Assembly (NCBI RefSeq): GCF_010500995.1
Contig: NZ_QVMK01000006.1
Coordinates: 1 to 64,000, forward strand
Direction: 5' to 3'
Origin: Bacteroides sp. 224
Lineage (GTDB): Bacteria; Bacteroidota; Bacteroidia; Bacteroidales; Bacteroidaceae
Length of the DNA: 64,000 nucleotides
In this document: positions 46,963 through 54,425 of the stretch, piece after piece
Layout: each line of letters opens with the position of its first letter
How positions within the stretch are numbered: position 1 is the first letter of the stretch
The notes under the pieces: model-generated
What the model was told of the DNA's origin: nothing
Databases searched by the model: none
Seen by the model: only the letters and a program-made list of their open reading frames with translations
Position numbers and translations under genes: made by a program

Positions 46963-48972
46963 TTATTTCTCTTCGGGCAACAGTTTGCATAACACAGGAT
47001 CTTCCTTTAGACGTTTAAGTTCATTCTCCACAATCTGTCGGGTTTCCGCTTTGATACGGTCGTAGTTGGCTTGTACCATTTCCTGTATTCTATCTATACC
47101 GTTTTCGTCCTCAAAATTGGTAATAATGGGAATTTTCTTGTATTGGGAAGTCTCACGTTTAACCTTTTCTGTATCCACTACGATTTCGGCATGAAATATC
47201 TTCTGTTCTATGCGTTCATCGAAATTGTCTGCGACCGCACCGACGAACATTCCCTGCGTTAATGTTGATATTTTACTGGCGGGTATCAGACTGTCGAGTT
47301 GAGTAGAAATGGATGTGGACTTGTCGTTGCGATTGATGGTCATACTCTGTCGCTTTTGCAAAACCTTACCGAATCTTTCAGAGAGGGTTTTGGCGGTTTC
47401 CCCGACAACTTGACCTGAGAAGATGTTACCTACGGTATTGATTATCACTTTTGCTTCTTTATCACCATAGTCGCGTATAAGTTGTGAAAAATCTTGAAAT
47501 CCGAGTAATACAGCGACTTTATTACTTCGGGCTGTAGCTATTAAATTGTCCAAACCCTTAAAATAAATTGTGGGAAGTTCGTCGATAACCACCGAACTTT
47601 TCAGTTGTCCCTTTTTATTTATGAGTTTCACAATACGACTATTATATAATCCTAAAGCTGCTCCGTAAATGTTCTGTCTGTCGGGATTGTTGCCTACTAC
47701 CAACACTTTCGGATCATCTGGGTTGTTCAAATCTAACGTAAATTCATCTCCCGACATTACCCAATACAGTTGTGGGGAAATCATTCTTGAAAGCGGAATC
47801 TTCGCACTGGCTATCTGTCCCATTAATTGATCGGCAGCTCCGCCAAGCCACGCATCCATAAAGGGGGATAAATAGTTTTCGAGTTCAGGATATGAAGTCA
47901 AAATCGGAAAAATATCTTCATATCGTTTATTCAAAAACTCAATCGCGTGCGGGAATGTGCAATATTTTCCATCTTCATAAATGCGCAAGTACCAAATAAT
48001 AGAAGCGAACAGAATAATCGGGGATTCTACAAAGAAATCGCCCTGCTTTTGCACCCATGTGCGGTTCAAATTGAGCATAATTGTATAAGCCGATTCGTAG
48101 GCATCGGATATATCTGTCATAAAGGCGGGATTAATGGGGTTGCAGCGGTGCGAGCGCGACGGATCGTCAAAATTGATAACATAGAATGTAGGTACTTTCT
48201 CATATCCTTGCTGATTATTCAAAAGGTGGTTATAGGCTATTTCCGATAGATCGGGAAACTTGAAATCATACAGGTACATCGCAAATCCTTTTTCGATTTG
48301 TTGTTTAATAAATTGATTTATAACTGCAAAAGACTTACCGCTGCCTGGACTTCCGATGCATATGCAGGCGCGAAAAGCGTTGACGACATTAATGAATCCG
48401 TTGTGCCACTGTTTATTATAGTAAAATCTGGTTGGTAAATTCACAGAATATTCGTTTTCCATTAACCGAGTTTCCTGCATAAAGGATTCATTTTCGATAT
48501 TAAACGGATCTTCCATTAACCGATTTTTCAGCAGGCGGCTCATCCATACCCCACCCATCAAAAGGCAGATATACCCGACCGATATGGTTAGAATATAAAA
48601 ACCTGTATTGGCTTCAAAGGGAAATGGCAAATCCAATAGCCACCAGTTGAAAAAGAACAGCACGACTCCAACGGAGAGAGACGTAATAATTTTATTCCAT
48701 GTGATTTTTTCCTCTTTCACACCTTTTGTTCCCAAACAGGAAAGAGCAAGGAACAGCACAGAAAAAAGTTTCGTAAAAAGAATACTTCCGAACAGTCCCG
48801 CCGTACGGTCGAAGTTCAACAATATTCTGTCGATAACACCGACATGGATACCCCAATCCACCATTTGCCCGTAACAATACCAATAGATATTGATTACGAC
48901 AAATAAAATACTTAGTGCCCGCATAAAGTCCATAACCTTTGCCAAGCCTCTCAAATCATCTTCTTGTTGCAT
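46963..48972 (-). CDS. mobC: conjugative coupling protein (VirD4-like), MobC
   Basis: This 669-residue protein has about four N-terminal membrane helices (about 13-155). An ATPase follows with Walker A CIGSPGSGKSFAV (about 205-217) and Walker B SSVVIDELPTIY (about 455-466), as in the TraG/VirD4 family. The 200-residue YWFAF-type N-terminal region is typical of the Bacteroidales coupling proteins. It docks the MobA/MobB-bound DNA onto the mating channel. It is the last gene of the mob operon, with a 36-base gap from mobB, and is oriented toward the T6SS region. Confidence 0.9.
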   Translation of the reverse strand: MQQEDDLRGLAKVMDFMRALSILFVVINIYWYCYGQMVDWGIHVGVIDRILLNFDRTAGLFGSILFTKLFSVLFLALSCLGTKGVKEEKITWNKIITSLSVGVVLFFFNWWLLDLPFPFEANTGFYILTISVGYICLLMGGVWMSRLLKNRLMEDPFNIENESFMQETRLMENEYSVNLPTRFYYNKQWHNGFINVVNAFRACICIGSPGSGKSFAVINQFIKQQIEKGFAMYLYDFKFPDLSEIAYNHLLNNQQGYEKVPTFYVINFDDPSRSHRCNPINPAFMTDISDAYESAYTIMLNLNRTWVQKQGDFFVESPIILFASIIWYLRIYEDGKYCTFPHAIEFLNKRYEDIFPILTSYPELENYLSPFMDAWLGGAADQLMGQIASAKIPLSRMISPQLYWVMSGDEFTLDLNNPDDPKVLVVGNNPDRQNIYGAALGLYNSRIVKLINKKGQLKSSVVIDELPTIYFKGLDNLIATARSNKVAVLLGFQDFSQLIRDYGDKEAKVIINTVGNIFSGQVVGETAKTLSERFGKVLQKRQSMTINRNDKSTSISTQLDSLIPASKISTLTQGMFVGAVADNFDERIEQKIFHAEIVVDTEKVKRETSQYKKIPIITNFEDENGIDRIQEMVQANYDRIKAETRQIVENELKRLKEDPVLCKLLPEEK

Positions 48973-49008
48973 AAAATTTATTTTTGAAATGAATAATTGA
49001 TTTATTGT

Positions 49009-50202
49009 TTATATTTTTCTGTCCTTTCGATCAACGAGCCGTTGTTTTTTATCAAGATTAGGAGGCGGTACATTTTTCTCCGCTTCCTTGAACGGTTCTG
49101 CCAAAGGTGTGAACGGTTCTTTTAAAATTGCTTTATCGGTGTGTTCCACGTCCCGTGGGAACTCTCCGAAAAGCTCATTGAAAGCATTCGCTGAAAATTG
49201 CTTTCCGAGTCGCGAACCATTCAACACAGATCGGTTCTCATGGTCGATAAAGGTTACTCCTGTGATTCGTCCACTGTCGTTACGTCTTAGGTAAAGGTCA
49301 ATATTGTACAATCGTAGCTTCTCTCTTAAAATATTCTCGTCGGGAGCATTAAGCAAAGCCTCTTCCACCCTTCGGCGAGCCTTTTCACGTATATTATCTT
49401 TGTTGATTTTCTCTCCCGAATGTTTCATAAGCCTTTCCAGAGCATCAAATCCCACCGCTTTCCCAAATAAGGATGCTTTCAGCGGAGTAACTTCTGCACG
49501 ACTTCCGTCTACTTCCAATGCCGTATAAAGCAATCCTCTGTAAGGTTTACCGCTACGCACGCCACGCACTTCTTCTATACCTATATTATAGAGAGAGAGT
49601 AAGGCTCGGAATTCGCCTAATGTTTGGAAACGATACATAGCAGCTGCGGGTTTGACCACCGAGGCAATCTGTTTTTTCAGGTTGCCTTTTGTATGATCGA
49701 TTGGAGTGAATTGCCATTTTTCCGAATGCGACTGTCCTTTGGCGGGAAGCAATCCATATTCTTTTTCCAAGCATTCAGTTATCGCCACGCTTCGCTCATT
49801 CCGTTTGCTGTCTTTTATTTTTTTGCCGTCGGGTCTGACCTGTACCGATACGATATGTATATGTTCCCTGTCAATATCCGAATGTTTGAATACGATATAG
49901 GGTTGTCCGCCCCAACCCATACGTTCCATATATTTTTCGGCAATCTCACTTAACTGTTCTTCCGAAACATTGTCTTTCGGATCAGGATTGAGTGAAATGT
50001 GAATTACAGGTTTTTCTGTGCGATAATGTGTCGGCATCCACCGCTGAAAATCTTCCATTGTTATTGGAACACTGAACTTTCCGTCTGTCGGTTCACGTAA
50101 AATATGGGTGGAAAGTACCTTTCCTTTTTCTTTATCCACCTTCTCTTGATTGTACGCAAGCGCACCATAGAGGTCGTTTCCTGTTGTGATTTTGGCTACC
50201 AT
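49009..50202 (-). CDS. mobB: MobB relaxase
   Basis: This 397-residue relaxase cuts one strand at oriT and stays on the DNA. The N terminus has candidate catalytic Tyr12 and Tyr17 (DLYGALAYNQ). The triple-His metal motif is IDREHIHIVSVQVRPDG near 105-120, as in the MobB/MOBP-type relaxase family of Bacteroides. The second half is charged and carries accessory DNA contacts. Its start overlaps the end of mobA (7 bases), so translation is coupled. The mob genes are transcribed away from the presumed oriT region upstream. Confidence 0.88.
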   Translation of the reverse strand: MVAKITTGNDLYGALAYNQEKVDKEKGKVLSTHILREPTDGKFSVPITMEDFQRWMPTHYRTEKPVIHISLNPDPKDNVSEEQLSEIAEKYMERMGWGGQPYIVFKHSDIDREHIHIVSVQVRPDGKKIKDSKRNERSVAITECLEKEYGLLPAKGQSHSEKWQFTPIDHTKGNLKKQIASVVKPAAAMYRFQTLGEFRALLSLYNIGIEEVRGVRSGKPYRGLLYTALEVDGSRAEVTPLKASLFGKAVGFDALERLMKHSGEKINKDNIREKARRRVEEALLNAPDENILREKLRLYNIDLYLRRNDSGRITGVTFIDHENRSVLNGSRLGKQFSANAFNELFGEFPRDVEHTDKAILKEPFTPLAEPFKEAEKNVPPPNLDKKQRLVDRKDRKI

Positions 50203-50618
50203 TTTTTACGGAAATCTTCTGAAAGGTCAACAATCTGCCGACCGATTACTGCCAATTCAACCGTTGCTTTTTCCAATTTGTAGAGTAAAGCAAGTGCTTT
50301 TTTCTCCGAAAAATGGGTATGCAATTCTTTCACAACTTGATTATAATTCGTCCCGATGGCACGAAATTGTGCATGGAATTGAGTCAGTTTAGCAACATAT
50401 TCCAGCGTTCCCTGATCGGTTTTTATCACACGGAACGAATCGTCAAAGACTCGCGCTTTAATAAAAGCCGCTTTCGATTGCAATCCCGATTGCTCAAAAA
50501 GGTCGAGAAATCGGGCATGTTCCACAGCCGAAAAATTTACTGAATAGCGGTAATTAGCCGGATCTTTCTTTGAGGGACGTCCCCCTTTCCCCTTGCGGGA
50601 AACATTACTGTTTTTCAT
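50196..50618 (-). CDS. mobA: MobA mobilisation accessory protein
   Basis: From the ATG at 50616-50618 the product is 140 residues. It starts MKNSNVSRKGKGGRPSKK, a basic region, and continues with a ribbon-helix-helix-like fold (YRYSVNFSAVEHARFLDLFEQSG, about 22-45) and a helical end. Such proteins bind near the nick site and help the relaxase. An upstream in-frame ATG at 50897 would add 93 residues through hairpin-rich non-coding sequence and is rejected. It overlaps mobB by 7 bases and lies directly beside the presumed oriT. Confidence 0.85.
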   Translation of the reverse strand: MKNSNVSRKGKGGRPSKKDPANYRYSVNFSAVEHARFLDLFEQSGLQSKAAFIKARVFDDSFRVIKTDQGTLEYVAKLTQFHAQFRAIGTNYNQVVKELHTHFSEKKALALLYKLEKATVELAVIGRQIVDLSEDFRKKW

Positions 50619-50773
50619 ATCTGATTTTTTATGAGTTAATAAAATCTGATTCCTTAATTTGTGGCTCGCCACACCACTTAAGCCAACGACTTCGGAGTAG
50701 GCTTTCCTCCCCCTTGTGGGCAAGCTGTTTTGTGCTGCAAAAAGTGTTTCGTGCAGCAGAAAACACAGCTTGC

Positions 50774-50806
50774 TACCTGCCGAACATTTTATGTTCGTGG
50801 CAGGTA
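50774..50806. repeat. long inverted repeat beside mobA, candidate oriT element
   Basis: TACCTGCCGAACAT (50774-50787) pairs with ATGTTC (50791-50796) and GGCAGGTA (50799-50806) with only GT unpaired. It is a strong hairpin upstream of the mobilisation genes and is a candidate for recognition by MobA/MobB. It also lies in the mob leader RNA. Confidence 0.6.
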
Positions 50807-51231
50807 AATCTGCCCGCCTTCGGGGCGGACAGACCAATAAAAACAGCCTCCCGTCAAACGTACAAGGAGAGGCTTCTTTAAGCTTTAAAATCTTCATGCC
50901 GCAAAGTTACGGAGCATTGTAACGATTTGTATTAATGCGCATTATGCCTAATCGCGCCAGTTGTATGCCACAGGCAGACATAACCCGAAAAACGTATAAA
51001 ACCCTCCAGAATTAGAGTTTTCTTTGCATTCGAAATCAATTAAACATGTGATTACAAGTATGAATAATCAAGTATATAAAACATCAGTTGAAACATCATT
51101 TGCGAAGATAAATGAGCAGGTAATTATAGACTTGCCTTCACACTTAATCGGATATACAGAAAGACAAGCATGTTTTATCTCACACAGACAAAGAGGCAGC
51201 TATGCAAGAAAACAGATATGCAGGAAAGTCT

Positions 51232-51280
51232 GTACCAGCGCAACAACGCAAATGCGTACCAGCATACCAGCACAACAACG
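51232..51280. repeat. direct repeats before traA
   Basis: TACCAGC occurs three times (51233-51239, 51257-51263, 51265-51271) and CAACAACG twice (51241-51248, 51273-51280). The longest pair is GTACCAGCGCAACAACG at 51232-51248 and ATACCAGCACAACAACG at 51264-51280, 15 of 17 identical. They are about 120 bases before a ParA-like gene, so they could be a binding site for TraA or its partner. Confidence 0.65.
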
Positions 51281-51397
51281 TGCGGATTCATTTACTTGTG
51301 CTCCAATTTGCGCAGGTATGAATATGTCTGATTACTCAACTAAATGAATGTTCAGAAAGACAGATAATTAAATGTATAATTAAACAATCAAGTAACA

Positions 51398-52150
51398 ATG
51401 AAAGGAAAAACAAAGTATGTGGCTTTCTCCACACAAAAAGGCGGAGCAGGAAAATCTACGCTGACTGTATTGGTAGCATCTTGCCTGCATTATTCAAAAG
51501 GTTATAAAGTAGCGGTTGTCGATTGCGACTATCCTCAGCACTCGATTGTAGAAATGCGGGAGCGTGATTTGAATATGGCGTTGAATGATGATTTCTACAA
51601 ACGCATGGCTTATGAACAGTTTAGCCGTTTAGACAAGAAAGCCTATCCGGTAGTCGAAAGTGATGTAAAGGAAGGAATTGCCGATGCTGCCTATCTGTTG
51701 CCACAGGATGATTTCGATTTTATTTTTTTCGACTTACCGGGAACCATGAACAACGAAGACCTGATTCACACCCTTGCAGAAATGGATTACATTATCTCTC
51801 CTATTTGTGCAGACCGGTTCGTATTGGAAAGTACACTCAATTACGCCATATCGGTTAAAGACCATATAATGTCGAGCGGAAAATCCAAAATCCGGCAACT
51901 TTACCTGCTTTGGAATTTAGTGGACGGTCGTGAGAAAACCGAACTGTATGAGGTTTATGAAGCGGTTATTCGGGATTTGGGATTATCATTGATGAAAACA
52001 TTCCTGCCTGACACCAAGCGCTTCCGCAGGGAACAATCCCTAAATCGAAAACCCGTTTTCCGCTCGACACTTTTCCCTGCTGACCGCTCATTGGTGCGAG
52101 GCAGCAACCTTGACAAATTAGTGGATGAATTAATCGAACTGTTAAAGTAA
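51398..52150 (+). CDS. traA: TraA, ParA-like ATPase
   Basis: This 250-residue protein has a deviant Walker A, STQKGGAGKST (about 9-19), and IIFFDLPGT (about 105-113), as in ParA/MinD ATPases. The C-terminal part ends in a Lys/Arg-rich segment. In Bacteroidales conjugative elements TraA is the first tra gene. The family usually needs a DNA-binding partner, and the two DUF3408 proteins that follow are the natural candidates. It lies 6 bases before traB. Confidence 0.88.
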   Translation: MKGKTKYVAFSTQKGGAGKSTLTVLVASCLHYSKGYKVAVVDCDYPQHSIVEMRERDLNMALNDDFYKRMAYEQFSRLDKKAYPVVESDVKEGIADAAYLLPQDDFDFIFFDLPGTMNNEDLIHTLAEMDYIISPICADRFVLESTLNYAISVKDHIMSSGKSKIRQLYLLWNLVDGREKTELYEVYEAVIRDLGLSLMKTFLPDTKRFRREQSLNRKPVFRSTLFPADRSLVRGSNLDKLVDELIELLK

Positions 52151-52156
52151 ACTGTT

Positions 52157-52576
52157 ATGGGTAAGAAAGAAAATAATGAAGAACTGGATGCTGCATTTAT
52201 CATCAGCCAGACCAATAAACGGAACAGAGAAATTCAACCCTATAAAACGGAACAACCCGATAAGGAAAAATTCGAAGAACAGGAGGAGGAAAAAACGGCT
52301 GCTACTGTTAACAAAGAAGAATCTCGTCGCCGAAAAAACAAAGGAGGAGATTATGAGAGTCTTTTTATTAAAGATGCTCCTTCATCTACCCGAAGCGGTA
52401 AAACAGTTTATATCCGCAAAGAGTTTCACGACCGTATTATACGTATCATTCAGGTAATCGGCTCTAATGAAATCTCTTTATACAGTTATCTGGATAATGT
52501 ATTGGAACATCATTTCAGCATGTTTCAGGAAGATATTTCGGAACTCTATAAAAAACGAAATCCCGATATTTTTTAA
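52157..52576 (+). CDS. traB: TraB (DUF3408 family)
   Basis: This 139-residue protein has a charged, disordered first half (about 1-70, rich in Lys, Glu and Arg), then a ribbon-helix-helix-like domain (about 75-135) with KTVYIRKEFHDRIIRIIQVIGSNEISLYSYLDNVLEHHF. That is the DUF3408 signature seen in TraB/TraC of conjugative elements. It may bind DNA as the ParB-like partner of TraA, which is inferred from order. It is 6 bases after traA and 19 bases before the next gene. Confidence 0.78.
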   Translation: MGKKENNEELDAAFIISQTNKRNREIQPYKTEQPDKEKFEEQEEEKTAATVNKEESRRRKNKGGDYESLFIKDAPSSTRSGKTVYIRKEFHDRIIRIIQVIGSNEISLYSYLDNVLEHHFSMFQEDISELYKKRNPDIF

Positions 52577-52595
52577 CATCTAAAATAAAAATACA

Positions 52596-52868
52596 ATGAA
52601 CCGATTTAAGAAGAAAGAACTTGAAGAAAGTATGGAAAAGACGACCTCGTTCGCAGAACGATACCTCAAACCGATAGAGCTTGATCGTCGGCAGTGTGTC
52701 TATATCAGTAAACGTAATCATAAGATATTGACTGATTTTATTCGTTCGCTGAATGAAAAAGGATTGACTATCGGTGGTTATATTGACAATGTAATTACCG
52801 AACACATAGATAAACACAAGGAGGAGATCAATTATCTCTACCGCCGTGAAAGAAACGATTTGGTATAA
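52596..52868 (+). CDS. traC: TraC (second DUF3408 protein)
   Basis: This 90-residue protein is a shorter paralogue of TraB. It has RRQCVYISKRNHKILTDFIRSLNEKGLTIGGYIDNVITEHI near 29-70, aligning with the ribbon-helix-helix-like part of TraB, but lacks its charged leader. It probably acts with TraB on the same DNA site. Its stop TAA overlaps the start of traD by one base (TAATG), so translation is coupled. Confidence 0.75.
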   Translation: MNRFKKKELEESMEKTTSFAERYLKPIELDRRQCVYISKRNHKILTDFIRSLNEKGLTIGGYIDNVITEHIDKHKEEINYLYRRERNDLV

Positions 52869-53626
52869 TGGCAATGATAACAATATATGTATTGTGGGGA
52901 TTGGCTATAACAGCGATTGCATATACCGCATGGATGGTGTATTATTTTACTACCGAATCTCGCCGCATGAAAAAAAATAAGGAGAGTAAGCCTACTGCCT
53001 CCAAACGTAAAGGAGATATAATAGGTAAAAGCCAATTTATACTGCCAGAACTTGGACACTCCCAGCCAGAAGCGTCCGTAGCTGCTGAAAGTGAATCAGA
53101 TACGGAAAAAGAAAATATCTTTGTACCGTCAAACGTACCCGAATACCCCAGACAAGTGTCTTCGGATGAGTTGGATGAAGTTTTTGGAAGCATTCCCGAA
53201 GGCGAGAAAAACGAGCCGATAGGAATTGAAGTTCCGCTCTCCTACAATAATAATTTCCCGAACAATGGAGAAGCGGAAGAGACAGAAAACTTTGAAGAGG
53301 AAACCGAAGATATTCCGACCAAGGGCGTACACTCCGCTCTCGGGGTTAGTTTTGAACAAATGGGCGAAGCCTACCGCCAAGTGGTACACAATCCTTCAAT
53401 GACAGAAAAGGAGCAGGAAGAGAGCGGACGTGTCTTCCTCGAAATGCGGGAAACCGATATGTTTGAAGCTATCGTTTCCGCTGAATCTGAAAGGGAGAAT
53501 AAGGTAAATTTCCTTATGGAAACCTATCTTACGGCATTTCATCAAAAGATAGCTGTAAGATCAACAGAAGATAATCTTCCCAAGAGTGATATTCCTTCAG
53601 ATTTTGATCTTCGAGAATATGTATAA
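52868..53626 (+). CDS. traD: TraD, conjugative transfer protein
   Basis: This 252-residue protein starts with a membrane helix (MAMITIYVLWGLAITAIAYTAWMVYYF, about 3-22). A long acidic, disordered middle (about 40-145) follows, then a helical C terminus (about 150-245) with GVSFEQMGEAYRQVVHN. It corresponds to TraD of Bacteroidales elements by position and layout. The function is unknown. It overlaps traC by one base and is followed by a 141-base gap before traE. Confidence 0.7.
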   Translation: MAMITIYVLWGLAITAIAYTAWMVYYFTTESRRMKKNKESKPTASKRKGDIIGKSQFILPELGHSQPEASVAAESESDTEKENIFVPSNVPEYPRQVSSDELDEVFGSIPEGEKNEPIGIEVPLSYNNNFPNNGEAEETENFEEETEDIPTKGVHSALGVSFEQMGEAYRQVVHNPSMTEKEQEESGRVFLEMRETDMFEAIVSAESERENKVNFLMETYLTAFHQKIAVRSTEDNLPKSDIPSDFDLREYV

Positions 53627-53660
53627 CTTAAAAAAGTAATAAATGAAAAAGCATGATTAC

Positions 53661-53747
53661 GGATAGCTTGCAGCTTATCCTTGAATAACACCAAAAATTT
53701 TAGTAACACAAGTTTAATTCGGTGCGGGGATTATCCACCCCCGCACC
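53661..53747. repeat. hairpin pair in the traE leader
   Basis: GGTGCGGGG (53721-53729) and CCCCGCACC (53739-53747) form a perfect 9-bp stem with a 9-base loop. GGATAG (53661-53666) pairs with CTTATCC-type bases (53675-53680) in a weaker stem. Neither has a downstream T run, so they are more likely RNA-stability or translation elements before traE than terminators. Confidence 0.65.
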
Positions 53748-53767
53748 ATAAATAAAAAATCAAGTTT

Positions 53768-54070
53768 ATGACAAATAAAAAAATTCTTCTTTCGGCAACG
53801 TTAATTATCGCTGCCGCTTCCTCCGCCTTTGCTCAGGGCAATGGGTTACAGGGTATCAATGATGCTACAAATATGGTTACCAGTTATTTTGACCCCGGCA
53901 CGAAGTTGATATACGCCATTGGTGCGGTCGTCGGTTTGATAGGAGGTATTAAGGTATATAATAAGTTCTCTTCGGGCGACCCTGATACTTCGAAAACCGC
54001 AGCAAGCTGGTTCGGTGCCTGTATTTTTCTTATCGTCGCGGCGACTATTCTTCGCTCTTTCTTTTTATAA
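53768..54070 (+). CDS. traE: TraE (DUF4134), small membrane protein
   Basis: This 100-residue protein has a signal peptide (about 1-21, ending SSAFAQ), then two membrane helices (LIYAIGAVVGLIGGIKVY, about 47-65; ASWFGACIFLIVAATILRSFF, about 80-99). The plan is that of VirB2-like pilin subunits, and TraE of Bacteroidales elements is thought to be the pilin-like part. It is separated from traD by a 141-base leader with hairpins and is followed by traF after 25 bases. Confidence 0.8.
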   Translation: MTNKKILLSATLIIAAASSAFAQGNGLQGINDATNMVTSYFDPGTKLIYAIGAVVGLIGGIKVYNKFSSGDPDTSKTAASWFGACIFLIVAATILRSFFL

Positions 54071-54095
54071 TCAATCACTCCTTAAAAGGAAAAAA

Positions 54096-54425
54096 ATGGA
54101 GTATAATATTAACAAAGGAATAGGCAAGAGTGTGGAATTTAAGGGATTGAAAGCTCAGTATCTTTTCATTTTTGCAGGCGGACTGTTGGCAGTGTTTGTG
54201 CTGTTTGTAATTCTCTATATGATCGGTATCGACCAGTGGTTTTGTATCGGCTTCGGAGTAATTGCTGCCTCTGTGCTTGTCTGGCTGACTTTCAACTTGA
54301 ATCAGAAATATGGGGAACACGGATTGATGAAAGTGCTGGCTAAACGCCAGCACCCTCGCTATTTGATTAACCGTAAGATGTCCTACCGCTTATTCCGAAG
54401 AAAAAGAAAGGAGAGAACACGATGA
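54096..54425 (+). CDS. traF: TraF (DUF4133), VirB3-like
   Basis: From the ATG at 54096 (preceded by AAAGGAAAAAA) the product is 109 residues; the longer frame starting at 54015 overlaps traE. It has two membrane helices (about 20-40 and 46-62) and a basic tail ending KRKERTR. The size and position between traE and the VirB4-type ATPase gene match VirB3. The stop overlaps the next start in an ATGA, so translation is coupled. Confidence 0.8.
   Translation: MEYNINKGIGKSVEFKGLKAQYLFIFAGGLLAVFVLFVILYMIGIDQWFCIGFGVIAASVLVWLTFNLNQKYGEHGLMKVLAKRQHPRYLINRKMSYRLFRRKRKERTR

Larger units (their letters stand above)
50619..51397. other. 779-bp non-coding region, probable oriT
   Basis: This gap lies between divergent mobA and traA, the place where CTnDOT-family elements carry oriT. 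It contains several inverted repeats. A 14-bp-class stem is TACCTGCC GAACAT (50774-50787) paired with ATGTTC (50791-50796) and GGCAGGTA (50799-50806). A GC-rich stem is GCCCGCC with GGGCGG (about 50812-50828). A third has AGCCTC (50845-50850) with GAGGCT (50869-50874), with a U run on the minus side. A minus-strand -7 box, TAACTTTG (complement of 50902-50909), would start the mob transcript, so all three stems lie in its leader. The nick site itself cannot be read from sequence. Confidence 0.55.

Noticed and set aside
50619..50897. N-terminal extension of mobA to an ATG at 50897
   Set aside because: It would translate three hairpins and a promoter-proximal leader. The product before the ATG at 50618 is unlike the MobA family, which starts with the basic GRPSKK region.
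50901..50910. GTAACTTTGC on the minus strand, similar to the core of the CTnDOT attachment site (GTAnnTTTGC)
   Set aside because: The same letters are a standard -7 promoter box (TAACTTTG), it lies in the middle of the element beside mobA, and no integrase is near. A promoter is the simpler reading.
51024..51347. Plus-strand frame of 107 codons between mobA and traA
   Set aside because: The product looks like translated repeat DNA (TSATTQMRTSIPAQQRADS) and has no family features. The region holds direct repeats and is better explained as a regulatory or partition site.
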